Positions 26,743 to 34,492 of a DNA stretch of 64,000 bases are shown piece after piece; the first letter of the stretch is position 1; every line of letters starts with the position of its first letter. The position numbers and the translations under genes are program-made. The notes beneath the pieces are model-generated. The model ran no database searches. It was not told the DNA's origin and worked only from the letters and a program-made list of their open reading frames with translations. The DNA comes from Pseudomonas sp. UBA6562 (GTDB lineage Bacteria > Pseudomonadota > Gammaproteobacteria > Pseudomonadales > Pseudomonadaceae), in assembly GCF_002434265.1 (NCBI RefSeq), contig NZ_DJJS01000008.1, positions 186,001 through 250,000 on the forward strand, written 5' to 3'.

Positions 26743-27009
26743 TCAACGCCCGCTGACAGCGCCATCCGCGTCTTTTACCAAAGCCGCCTGACGCAGAGCG
26801 CGGTCGGCCTTGGGCAGACTGACATCGGGATTGGGCATCCCGCTAGGAGACAGTTCGTGGGTCATTTCGAATTCGGCGCGCACCGACCAACCACAGGCCT
26901 CTGCCGAGCATTGCAGATAGGCGATACGCAAGAAGATATGTTTCCCCTCACTGGTGCGAATCCTCATGCGGCTGCGGCAGTGCGGGCAAACCAGACGATA
27001 CCCGCTCAC
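26743..27009 (-). CDS. Ogr/Delta-like zinc finger protein
   Basis: The 88-residue protein matches the P2 Ogr / P4 Delta family of phage late-gene activators: CPHCRSRMRIRTS near the N-terminus, then YLQCSAEACGWSVRAEFEMTHELSPSGMPNP, giving the paired Cys ligands (CPHC and C-x4-C) and the conserved SPS tail. A GTG at 27009 has GGAG at good spacing and is preferred to the GTG at 27021. In P2 this protein recruits RNA polymerase to late promoters; here none of those late operons is seen, other than a gpL-like gene. Confidence 0.75.
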   Translation of the reverse strand: MSGYRLVCPHCRSRMRIRTSEGKHIFLRIAYLQCSAEACGWSVRAEFEMTHELSPSGMPNPDVSLPKADRALRQAALVKDADGAVSGR

Positions 27010-27210
27010 AAATGGCTCCACCGGTGATAGACCGATGCCGTTGCATGTAAGCTATTTCTGCAAGTTGTGTCAGTATTCCTAGATAGTGCGAGTTCGTTGT
27101 GTGGGTCTTTGATGCTCATAGCTGCGGTTCTCGGCTCAATCGTAAGAGATGTATTTGTAACGAGTAGTTTACGCCCAGGAAAAGCCGTTAACTAGTCATG
27201 GATATTCAAA

Positions 27211-27600
27211 ATGAGTAATACCTCAGTAAGCCTCCTGCTCGCTCGACTGAAATCGCTGACCCAATCAGACAGCGATGCCCAGCTCTCGAAAGCGCTACAG
27301 ATCAGCCCGCAGACCCTGAGCAGCTGGAAAGTCCGCGACAGCATTCCATACGCATTTTGCGTAGAAATCGCTCGTGCTCATGACTGTTCTCTGGACTGGC
27401 TGTTATTGGGCGAGGGAGCGCCGCAACGCGCCACGGGTGGCCCCGACGAATGGGAAAGCGCGTTGCTGGCACGGCTGCGTACCCTCACTCAACCCGACCG
27501 CCAGGCGATTCTGGTCCAGGTTCAAGACAAGCAACGCTTGCAACAACTGGAACTGCAGGTGCAGTCGCTGCATGCGCAGTTGAGCGATCTGCGAGCCTGA
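27211..27600 (+). CDS. CI-type phage repressor helix-turn-helix protein
   Basis: A 129-residue protein whose N-terminal half is a CI-repressor HTH of the 186/P2-like type: LLLARLKSLTQSDSDAQLSKALQISPQTLSSWKVRDSIPYAFCVEIARAHDCSLDWLLLGEG. The C-terminal half is a short helical, probably coiled-coil segment (LQQLELQVQSLHAQLSDL) and not the usual oligomerisation or peptidase domain, so it would be non-cleavable. It is divergent from the ogr-like gene across an AT-rich 201-bp spacer where its operators would be expected. Confidence 0.7.
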   Translation: MSNTSVSLLLARLKSLTQSDSDAQLSKALQISPQTLSSWKVRDSIPYAFCVEIARAHDCSLDWLLLGEGAPQRATGGPDEWESALLARLRTLTQPDRQAILVQVQDKQRLQQLELQVQSLHAQLSDLRA

Positions 27601-27658
27601 TCCACATACCGCCTCACCCCGGCGTCGCCGCGCCGTGGACCTCGGCCACTTCCCTGCT

Positions 27659-28030
27659 TCAGCCCCGACGCCGAATCCGTTGCAACAGCTCGTGCAGATC
27701 CAGACCATCAAGCCACACCATGATCTTCAAGCTGATCGGAATCACCGCCACTGCCGCCGAAAACGCGGCCATGCCACTGGACAGCATCGGCGCCAAGCCT
27801 TGAATCAGCGGCTCGAACAAGCACCCCACTCCTGTACTGAGCACCATCAGGACCAGGCTTTTGCGCACCGAGCGCCGCGAGCCCGCACCGAGCATCAGCC
27901 AGACCTTCATGCGCCCTCTGGCCAGACTGACCAGCAATGCGCCCAGCGTAGCGCCGAACACCACGCGTGGATCGACGTCCAGAAAGGCCATGGCCTGTTC
28001 ACACGCCTGGACCAGCGATTCGTCAGCCAT
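27659..28030 (-). CDS. Holin-like small membrane protein
   Basis: A 123-residue protein with about three hydrophobic segments (roughly residues 23-40, 57-75 and 82-103), a charged loop between the first two and a basic C-terminal tail (LLQRIRRRG). Size, layout and position directly after a gpL-like gene match the holin of P2-like phages, which sits just after genes L and X. A perfect GGAGGT lies before the ATG, and the start overlaps the upstream gene by 8 bp. Family membership is inferred from architecture and context rather than clear sequence motifs. Confidence 0.5.
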   Translation of the reverse strand: MADESLVQACEQAMAFLDVDPRVVFGATLGALLVSLARGRMKVWLMLGAGSRRSVRKSLVLMVLSTGVGCLFEPLIQGLAPMLSSGMAAFSAAVAVIPISLKIMVWLDGLDLHELLQRIRRRG

Positions 28031-28394
28031 GGCTCACCTCCGCACCGTGCCGGCGTGCATGGGGTACAGCGCACAATGCGCGCTGCGTCGCTCGCTCCAG
28101 GCACTGCCGATAGCAGCGCGACAATGCCTGGCCCGAGGCATGCCCGGCAAGGTCTTCCAGGTGCTTGAAACCGCGGGCGCGCAGTGCCCGACGCCATTCG
28201 GCGAACTCCTGGGCCGCCGTGATGGCCGCGCTGCATGCGGCAAGATGCAGTTGCGCTTCGCTGACCGACGCGTGCAACGACAGCCGCGTGCGTAAGGTGG
28301 CGAGATCGATCCGTGGCCAGAACGGATCGTGGCAGTCGGCGAAGCGCTTGACGCCACCGGACGACGGATGGGACTGGCCTGCTTCAGCGCTCAT
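28023..28394 (-). CDS. P2 gpL-like phage head completion protein
   Basis: A 123-residue soluble protein. The block DPFWPRIDLATLRTRLSLHASVSEAQLHLA, followed by FAEWRRALRARGF, matches the beginning of the gpL family, which seals the P2 capsid after packaging. The second half, with YRQCLERATQRALC, is helical. AGGAGG lies just upstream, inside the end of the luxR-type gene (11-bp overlap), and its own stop overlaps the holin-like gene. The length is a little shorter than P2 gpL. With no other capsid genes nearby, its present role is unclear. Confidence 0.6.
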   Translation of the reverse strand: MSAEAGQSHPSSGGVKRFADCHDPFWPRIDLATLRTRLSLHASVSEAQLHLAACSAAITAAQEFAEWRRALRARGFKHLEDLAGHASGQALSRCYRQCLERATQRALCAVPHARRHGAEVSHG

Positions 28395-28653
28395 CCTTCA
28401 CCTCCTCGCAAGCGTCCAGCAGCTTGTAGCGGATGGCCTTGATCACAGCCGCCACCCGCGTCTCCACCTCGAATTTGCGCAGGATGTTGCCGACATGGAA
28501 ATTGACCGTCGATTCCTTGCAGCCCAGGATCTGGCCAATTTCCCAGGAGGTTTTGCCGTAGGCGCACCAAAGCAGGACTTGCTGTTCGCGTGGCGTCAAA
28601 CGGATGGTCGGTTCAGGCTGCCGGTTTACCTGGAGGGTAGATGCAGTGTGCAT
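28384..28653 (-). CDS. Truncated LuxR-type (quorum-sensing class) HTH regulator
   Basis: The 89-residue protein is essentially only a LuxR C-terminal DNA-binding domain: LTPREQQVLLWCAYGKTSWEIGQILGCKESTVNFHVGNILRKF. The WCAxGKTSWEI and VNFHxxNIxRKF patterns are those of LasR/PpuR-type quorum-sensing receptors, but there is no autoinducer-binding domain. The ATG at 28653 has GGAG upstream; the frame stays open to 28842 without family sequence. It overlaps the gpL-like gene and is divergent from a TonB receptor gene. Confidence 0.78.
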   Translation of the reverse strand: MHTASTLQVNRQPEPTIRLTPREQQVLLWCAYGKTSWEIGQILGCKESTVNFHVGNILRKFEVETRVAAVIKAIRYKLLDACEEVKDER

Positions 28654-28764
28654 GGTCGAGCTCCGCAAGCATAAGGCCACCCCATAGCGGGACAGCGAGG
28701 CACCCACCTTACGAAGCCGACGGGCCTGGGCTCCATCACCTGCGCTTGTAGAACCCACACTCAC

Positions 28765-28812
28765 AAGCACGGCTTCACCGACACTGCGCGATCGCCGAAA
28801 AAAGCCGTGCTT
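28765..28812. repeat. 11-bp perfect inverted repeat in the luxR/TonB-receptor spacer
   Basis: AAGCACGGCTT (28765-28775) and AAGCCGTGCTT (28802-28812) are perfect reverse complements 26 bp apart in the 219-bp divergent spacer. It may be an operator pair or a leader hairpin for the receptor gene. Confidence 0.5.
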
Positions 28813-28872
28813 CGACGGTGCTTTCGCGCGTCTCAACGCCACTGCCCGCTTGCCATCGCCAGGAGTTGCATG

Positions 28873-30951
28873 ATGCGCCCCGCCCTACCCCTCTTTCTAC
28901 TTGCCCTGCTTCCCGGTGCGGCCAGTGCCGGCGATATCGCGCCCCTGGAGCTGGACCAAGTGCTGATCGACGATGCCAGCACCGAGCAGGAACGCGCCGC
29001 TGCGCGCCTACAGGCTCAGCCCGGCGCCAGCAACCTGGTCGATATGGAGCACACGGAACAGGGCCGCGTTTCCACCAACCAGGACGTATTTGCCTACCAG
29101 CCAGGGGTGTTCGCGCAATCGGCCGGCAACGAGGGCATCAAGCTGTCGATTCGCGGCTCTGGCATCAACCGCGCGCCGGGCGCGCATGGTTCGGGTGTGT
29201 ACGCGATGTTCGACGGCCTGCCGCTGACCGGCCCCGGCGGCACGCCTTACGAACTGCTCGAGCCGCTGTGGCTGAACCGCGTGGAAGTGCTGCGCGGCGC
29301 CAACGGCCTGCAACGCGGTGCGCTGGCGCTGGGGGGCGCGGTGAACTACATCACCCACACCGGCTACGATGCCGCGCCTTTGCAGGTGCGCTACGAGGTC
29401 GGCAGCCGCGGCTACAGCCATCGCCAGATCAGCTCGGGGCAGGTGCTGGGCAATCTCGACTACTATGTGGCGTTGACCGACATGCACTATGACGGCTACC
29501 AGACCCACAGCGAGGGCCGCGCCAAAGGGGTAGCCGCCAACCTCGGCTATCGTTTCGACGCCAACCTGGAAACGCGCTTCTATCTGCGCTACCGCGAGAC
29601 CGACAACCAGCTGGCCGGGCGCCTGACTCAAGCACAGATCAAGCACGACCCACGCGGCGCCAACCCGGTCTACCTGCGCCGCGACGCCAGCCGCCCACAA
29701 CCGGGAAGCACCTGGCTGGCGAACAAGACCACCTACACCTTCGACGACGATTCGAGCCTAGTGGCCGGGTTGGTCTACCACGATTTCCCGATGGACCTGC
29801 GGGAAGGCCCCAACCGCCTGAAGGTCGCCTACAGCGATGTCAGCGGCACCCTGGACTACCACCGCCGCGACACCCTGGCCGGTCACCAGAGCAACACCAC
29901 CCTCGGCTGGCGCACCAGCAAGCACCTACCCAACACCGGCGCTTCGGAGTTCGTGCGCGTGCCGGAAGCGTCCAACGGCTTGCGCCCGATAGGCACGCGC
30001 ACGCGCGACTTCAGCTACCAGGGCTCGGACACCGTCCTGCACCTGAGCAACGACCTGGAGCTGCGCCCCGACCTGTGGCTGACCACGGGCCTGGCCGTGA
30101 TCTACACCCGACGTGAAAGCGACGTCAGTTACCCGGTTGCAGGCGGCAAGGTCAGCCAGCATGACTGGGACTACGCCCCACGGATCGGCCTGCGCTACGA
30201 CATCGACCCCGCCTTGCAAGTGTTCGGCAACCTCAGCCGCTCGGTCGAGCCGCCGCATCCATGGTCGCTGATCTGGAGCTCGCCGCCAGTGGCCGGTGGG
30301 CAGATCCAGCCCATCGAAATGCGTAACCAGACGGCCACTACCTTCGAGCTGGGCGCGCGTGGCGACGCGGCCATCGGCCGCTGGGACCTGGCCTGGTACT
30401 ACGCCCAAGTGCGCCACGAACTGCTCGCGGTGGAGCTGGTGCCCAACATCAGCACAGCCGAGTTCAACGCCAGCCCCACCGTGCACCAAGGCGTGGAAGC
30501 CGGGCTGGACAGCATGCTCTGGCAGCGCGCCGACGGTGGCCGCCTGGGCCTGCGCCAGGCCTACACCTACAGCGACTTCCATTATCGCAACGACGCGCGT
30601 TTTGGCAGCAATCGCCTGCCAGGGCTGCCGGTGCACTACTACCAAGGCGAGTTGCGCTACGACTGGCCGAGCGGCTTCTACGCAGCCGCCAATACGCAGC
30701 TGGCCTCCAAGGTCCAAGTGGACTACGCCAACAGCCGGCATGCCGAGGCCTATGCACTGTTCGGCGCACGCCTGGGCTGGAACTCGCCCAAGCAGGACTG
30801 GCAGACCTGGCTCGACTTGCGCAATCTGGGCGGCGAACGTTATTCGGCGACGGTGACGCCAGGTTTCGACGACAACGGCCAGGACGTGGCACGCTCGACA
30901 CCGGGTGAGGGTCGAGCGGCATATGTGGGGGTGTCTTACAGTTTCAGATGA
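28873..30951 (+). CDS. TonB-dependent outer-membrane receptor
   Basis: A 692-residue outer-membrane receptor. Residues 1-19 form a signal peptide (LPLFLLALLPGAASA). The plug domain includes GIKLSIRGSGINRAPGAHGSG and VEVLRGANGLQRGALALGGAVNYIT; the beta-barrel ends in a terminal aromatic strand (YVGVSYSFR). The second of two adjacent ATGs (28873) is best spaced from AGGAG. It resembles siderophore (FecA/FpvA-like) receptors but lacks the N-terminal signalling domain, and no sigma/anti-sigma pair adjoins. The ligand is unknown, and no good Fur box was found upstream. Confidence 0.88.
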   Translation: MRPALPLFLLALLPGAASAGDIAPLELDQVLIDDASTEQERAAARLQAQPGASNLVDMEHTEQGRVSTNQDVFAYQPGVFAQSAGNEGIKLSIRGSGINRAPGAHGSGVYAMFDGLPLTGPGGTPYELLEPLWLNRVEVLRGANGLQRGALALGGAVNYITHTGYDAAPLQVRYEVGSRGYSHRQISSGQVLGNLDYYVALTDMHYDGYQTHSEGRAKGVAANLGYRFDANLETRFYLRYRETDNQLAGRLTQAQIKHDPRGANPVYLRRDASRPQPGSTWLANKTTYTFDDDSSLVAGLVYHDFPMDLREGPNRLKVAYSDVSGTLDYHRRDTLAGHQSNTTLGWRTSKHLPNTGASEFVRVPEASNGLRPIGTRTRDFSYQGSDTVLHLSNDLELRPDLWLTTGLAVIYTRRESDVSYPVAGGKVSQHDWDYAPRIGLRYDIDPALQVFGNLSRSVEPPHPWSLIWSSPPVAGGQIQPIEMRNQTATTFELGARGDAAIGRWDLAWYYAQVRHELLAVELVPNISTAEFNASPTVHQGVEAGLDSMLWQRADGGRLGLRQAYTYSDFHYRNDARFGSNRLPGLPVHYYQGELRYDWPSGFYAAANTQLASKVQVDYANSRHAEAYALFGARLGWNSPKQDWQTWLDLRNLGGERYSATVTPGFDDNGQDVARSTPGEGRAAYVGVSYSFR

Positions 30952-30960
30952 GCGCGGGGA

Positions 30961-30986
30961 CGGCCCGGCGGTCTTGGGCCGGGCCG
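30961..30986. terminator. Hairpin between convergent genes
   Basis: CGGCCCGG (30961-30968) and CCGGGCCG (30979-30986) form an 8-bp stem between the TonB receptor and the AI-2E family gene. There is no clear U tract, so termination strength is uncertain. Confidence 0.5.
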
Positions 30987-30999
30987 CTTGCAAAGGGGC

Positions 31000-32064
31000 T
31001 CAGTCGGGCAGGTTCACTTTGGGCTTGGTGGACGAGAAGATCGCCCAACTGGAAATGAACAGCGCAGCGATCAACGGCCCGATCACGAAACCGTTGAGGC
31101 CGAACACCGCCATGCCGCCCAGGGTCGACACCAGAATCAGGTAGTCGGGCATGCGCGTGTCCTTGCCTACCAGAATGGGGCGCAATATGTTGTCGACCAG
31201 GCCGATCACCAGCACACAGAAGGCTGTCAGTATGATGGCCTGCCAGTACATGCCCGTGGCCAGGAAATACAAGGCCACCGGCCCCCAGACGATGCCTGCG
31301 CCTACGGCAGGCAACAGCGACAGGAAGGCCATGAGCACGGCCCAGACCAGCGCGCTGGGGATGTCGAGCAGCCAGAAGATGATGCCGCCCAAAGCACCCT
31401 GGGTGATGGCCACGACCAGGTTGCCTTTGACGGTGGCGCGCACCACGCGGTTGAACTTCAGTTGCAGACGACGCTTCTGGTCTTCGGGCAGCGGCACGGC
31501 CTGACGAATCTTGCGCGCGGTGTCCGGCCCTTCGCGCAGGAAGAAGAACAGCACGTAGAGCATGATGCCGAAGCTGACGATGAAGTCGAAGGTGCCTTGG
31601 CCGAAGCTGAAGGCCTGGGTCGCAAAGTACTGGCTGCCCTGGCTGGCGAACTGGGTGATCTTCTGGCGCAGGCCGTCGAGGTTGCCCACGCCGAGCCGGT
31701 CCAGACCGTTCTGGGCGAACGTGGGCAGCATGTGCTTGCCCTGCTCCACGTAACCGGCGATGTCCAGGTTGCCGCTCTGGATGCGCTGGTACAGCGAGGC
31801 CCCTTCCTGCACCAGCAGGCCGCTGATGACGATCACCGGCAGGATGGCGATGGTCAGGCACACCGCCAACGTCGCCCCGGCCGCCAGGTTGCGACGCTTG
31901 TTGAAGCGCATGAGCATCTTGCGCTGCATCGGGGCGAAGATGACCGCCAGCACCACGGCCCAGAACATCGCGCCGTAGTAGGGCAGCAAGATCCAAATGA
32001 AGGCGATGGTGACTCCGGCCAGCAGCACGGTCAGCGCCTTGTTCTGCAACAGGGTTTCGTTCAT
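31000..32064 (-). CDS. AI-2E family transporter (PerM/YdiK-like permease)
   Basis: A 354-residue inner-membrane protein with about seven or eight hydrophobic segments and the family pattern: an N-terminal pair of helices (VTIAFIWILLPYYGAMFWAVVLAVIFAP), a long soluble loop, then ALGGIIFWLLDIPSALVWAVLMAFLSLLPAVGAGIVWGPVAL. Members export diverse substrates, some being Na+/H+ antiporters; the AI-2E name is historical and does not prove signal export. It starts at the ATG at 32064 and is divergent from trhP. Confidence 0.85.
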   Translation of the reverse strand: MNETLLQNKALTVLLAGVTIAFIWILLPYYGAMFWAVVLAVIFAPMQRKMLMRFNKRRNLAAGATLAVCLTIAILPVIVISGLLVQEGASLYQRIQSGNLDIAGYVEQGKHMLPTFAQNGLDRLGVGNLDGLRQKITQFASQGSQYFATQAFSFGQGTFDFIVSFGIMLYVLFFFLREGPDTARKIRQAVPLPEDQKRRLQLKFNRVVRATVKGNLVVAITQGALGGIIFWLLDIPSALVWAVLMAFLSLLPAVGAGIVWGPVALYFLATGMYWQAIILTAFCVLVIGLVDNILRPILVGKDTRMPDYLILVSTLGGMAVFGLNGFVIGPLIAALFISSWAIFSSTKPKVNLPD

Positions 32065-32119
32065 GAAGATTCCTCGAGAATTCACCCCATTAGTGCATGG
32101 CGTTCGGGCAAAAGTGCCG

Positions 32120-32133
32120 TTGATGCAGATCAA
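32120..32133 (+). promoter_or_regulatory. Perfect Anr/FNR/Dnr box upstream of trhP
   Basis: TTGAT-GCAG-ATCAA is an exact match to the Anr/FNR consensus TTGAT-N4-ATCAA. Its centre (32126.5) lies 41.5 bases before a start expected at about 32168, given the -10-like hexamer TAGCAT at 32156-32161, which is the class II activator geometry. It lies 52 bases before the trhP ATG. The opposite direction lacks an equally good -10. Confidence 0.7.
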
Positions 32134-32184
32134 TACTCTGGCACCTTGCCAGCTTTAGCATTCGCGCCTTTCGCCAGGTGCGCC

Positions 32185-33504
32185 ATGACCCTCCCCAACA
32201 AGCCCGAATTGCTGGCACCGGCCGGTAGCTTGCAGACCTTGCGCTATGCCTTCGCCTACGGCGCAGACGCGGTGTACGCCGGCCAACCGCGCTACAGCCT
32301 GCGGGTGCGCAACAACGATTTCGACCACCAGACCCTGGCCCAGGGCATCGCCGAGGCCCACGCGCTGGGCAAACGGCTATACGTGGTGGTGAACATCGCG
32401 CCGCACAACGCCAAGCTCAAGACCTTCCTCAAGGACCTGGCGCCGGTGATCGCCATGGGGCCGGACGCGCTGATCATGTCCGATCCCGGCCTGATCATGC
32501 TGGTGCGCGAGCACTATCCGCAGATGCCGGTGCACTTGTCGGTGCAGGCCAATACGGTGAACTGGGCCAGCGTACGGTTCTGGCAGAGCCTGGGGCTGAC
32601 GCGGGTGATCCTGTCGCGCGAGCTGTCGCTGGAGGAGATCGAAGAGATTCGCCAGCAGGTGCCGGAGATGGAACTGGAAGTGTTCGTGCATGGCGCCTTG
32701 TGCATGGCCTATTCGGGACGCTGCCTGCTGTCTGGCTACCTCAACCGACGCGACGCCAACCAGGGCAGCTGCACCAATGCCTGCCGCTGGAAGTACCAGG
32801 CCAACGTGGCTACCGAGAACGTCACCGGCGAGATCGTCCGTCAGGTCGAGCCCACCCTGGGCTTGGGCGCCCCCACCGAGCAGGTGTTCCTGCTGCAGGA
32901 AAGCAACCGCCCCGACGAGGCCATGCCCGCCTTCGAGGACGAGCACGGCACCTACATCATGAATGCCAAGGACCTGCGCGCCGTGCACCACGTGGCTCGC
33001 TTGGCCGCGATGGGCGTGCACTCGCTGAAGATCGAAGGCCGCACCAAGTCGCACTTCTACTGCGCCCGTACCGTGCAGGCCTACCGCCAGGCCATCGACG
33101 ACGCGGCCGCCGGCAGGCCGTTCGACCGCAGCCTGATGGACAACCTCGAATCGCTCGCCCAGCGCGGTTACACCGAAGGGTTTCTACGCCGCCATGTGCA
33201 TGACGAATACCAGAACTACCAGCGCGGCAATTCAGTGTCCGAACGCCAGCAATTCGTCGGCGAGCTGACCGGCCTGCGGGTCGAAGGGCTGGCCGAGGTC
33301 AAGGTAAAGAACCGCTTCGCCTTGGGCGATCACCTGGAGCTGATGACGCCTGGCGGCAACTACCACTTCGACCTGCACCGCCTACGCGACAAGCAACAAC
33401 GCGCTATCGAAGTCGCGCCCGGGGATGGCCATGTGGTGTATCTGCCGATTCCGGAGCAGGTGCCGCTGGCGTTCGGCCTGTTGCTGCGCGACTTGCGGAC
33501 CTGA
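32185..33504 (+). CDS. trhP: tRNA 5-hydroxyuridine synthesis protein (U32 family)
   Basis: A 439-residue U32-family protein, formerly YegQ. Despite the old peptidase name, TrhP takes part in prephenate-dependent hydroxylation of uridine-34 in tRNAs, the route to cmo5U/mcmo5U. The four iron-sulfur-type cysteines C173, C180, C196 and C200 (CMAYSGRC and CTNACRW) are present, with HGALCMAYSGRCLLSGYLN as the U32 signature. The ATG at 32185 is chosen; the frame is open much further upstream without homology. An Anr box upstream suggests induction at low oxygen, when the oxygen-using TrhO route fails. Confidence 0.85.
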   Translation: MTLPNKPELLAPAGSLQTLRYAFAYGADAVYAGQPRYSLRVRNNDFDHQTLAQGIAEAHALGKRLYVVVNIAPHNAKLKTFLKDLAPVIAMGPDALIMSDPGLIMLVREHYPQMPVHLSVQANTVNWASVRFWQSLGLTRVILSRELSLEEIEEIRQQVPEMELEVFVHGALCMAYSGRCLLSGYLNRRDANQGSCTNACRWKYQANVATENVTGEIVRQVEPTLGLGAPTEQVFLLQESNRPDEAMPAFEDEHGTYIMNAKDLRAVHHVARLAAMGVHSLKIEGRTKSHFYCARTVQAYRQAIDDAAAGRPFDRSLMDNLESLAQRGYTEGFLRRHVHDEYQNYQRGNSVSERQQFVGELTGLRVEGLAEVKVKNRFALGDHLELMTPGGNYHFDLHRLRDKQQRAIEVAPGDGHVVYLPIPEQVPLAFGLLLRDLRT

Positions 33505-33626
33505 CGATTCGGTCATCTGGCGCTCAGCTGGCTGACAGCCCGGCGCAGTGACAATGCCTGAGCTGGGCCCTATGCTCGCCACCGGCTCGATGAACCCTGT
33601 GACCTGCGCCGGGAGGCGCCTTGACC

Positions 33627-34055
33627 ATGCTGCGTAAACACCTGCTGACCCTTGCCCTGCTCGCCATTGCCGGAATCGCTCAGGCGGCGCAGACGATCGA
33701 TGTCTACCGCGACCCCAACTGCGGCTGTTGCAAACAGTGGATCGGCCATCTGCGCGAAAACGGCTTCATCGTCAACGACCACGTGGAGCCGCAGATGAGC
33801 GCGGTCAAGCAACGCCTGGGCGTAGCGCCGCGCCTGGCTTCATGCCACACGGCGGTGATCGACGGCAAATTCGTCGAGGGCCACGTGCCGGCCGAGCAGA
33901 TTCACGCGTTGCTGGCCCGCGAAGACCTCAAGGGCATCGCCGTACCCGGCATGCCGTTGGGCTCGCCGGGCATGGAGATGGGCGAGCGCAAAGACGCCTA
34001 CCAGGTGATCGGCCTGACCCACGACGGCAAGGACGTGACGGTCGCCGAATACTGA
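33627..34055 (+). CDS. DUF411 exported metal-binding protein
   Basis: A 142-residue protein with a signal peptide (LLTLALLAIAGIAQA) and the DUF411 core: IDVYRDPNCGCCKQWIGHLRENGF, holding the CxCC site, then GMPLGSPGMEMGER, a Met-rich loop suited to copper. Such proteins are linked to copper or other metal resistance. The ATG at 33627 is 10 bases from GGAGG; a TTG at 33621 is an alternative. It overlaps the next gene by one base (TGATG). Confidence 0.8.
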   Translation: MLRKHLLTLALLAIAGIAQAAQTIDVYRDPNCGCCKQWIGHLRENGFIVNDHVEPQMSAVKQRLGVAPRLASCHTAVIDGKFVEGHVPAEQIHALLAREDLKGIAVPGMPLGSPGMEMGERKDAYQVIGLTHDGKDVTVAEY

Positions 34056-34492
34056 TGCTGGCTTGGGCCGCGCTGTTCTTCAGCGCCCTCGGCGCCGCCA
34101 CGCTGCTGCCGCTGCAGTCCGAGGCCGTACTGGCAAGCCTGTTGCTGCGCGAGCCGCAGGCTTGGCTGGGCCTGCTGCTGGTGGCCACGCTCGGCAACGT
34201 GCTGGGGTCGCTGGTGAACTGGTGGCTGGGGCGGATTATTGAGCGGCTGCGCCATCGCCGCTGGTTCCCGTTCAACGCAGGCCAGCTCGAACGCGCACAG
34301 CGGCGCTATCGACGCTGGGGCGCCTGGTCGCTGCTGTTGAGCTGGGTGCCAGTAATCGGCGATCCGCTGACCTTGATCGCCGGCATCCTGCGCGAACCGC
34401 TCTGGCGCTTCGTGTTGCTGGTGACGCTGGCCAAGGGCGGCCGTTATCTGGTGGTCGTTCTGCTGACCTTGGGGGTGTTCAAGGCAGGTTGA
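34055..34492 (+). CDS. YqaA family (DedA-like) membrane protein
   Basis: A 145-residue inner-membrane protein of the SNARE-associated/DedA-like superfamily: LLVATLGNVLGSLVNWWLGR and the WGAWSLLLSWVPVIGDPLTLIAGILR amphipathic re-entrant-type segment are characteristic. It starts in the stop codon of the DUF411 gene, so the two are co-translated. Related proteins move or flip lipids; the substrate is unknown here. It is convergent with zapE, overlapping its 3' end by 14 bp. Confidence 0.8.
   Translation: MLAWAALFFSALGAATLLPLQSEAVLASLLLREPQAWLGLLLVATLGNVLGSLVNWWLGRIIERLRHRRWFPFNAGQLERAQRRYRRWGAWSLLLSWVPVIGDPLTLIAGILREPLWRFVLLVTLAKGGRYLVVVLLTLGVFKAG

Larger units (their letters stand above)
26743..28653. 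mobile_element. P2/186-like phage-derived patch
   Basis: Between the nuo terminator and a TonB receptor lie four genes of P2/186-type phage character (Ogr/Delta zinc finger, CI-type repressor, gpL-like head completion, holin-like protein) plus a LuxR-type regulator. There is no integrase, capsid, terminase or tail gene and no obvious attachment repeats, so it is a remnant or a domesticated set rather than a prophage. The ogr/CI spacer is more AT-rich than its surroundings. Confidence 0.5.

Noticed and set aside
32140..32153. GG-N10-GC resembling a sigma-54 promoter upstream of trhP
   Set aside because: Only the invariant dinucleotides fit; the -12 half does not match TTGCA. The Anr box and sigma-70-like -10 explain the region better.
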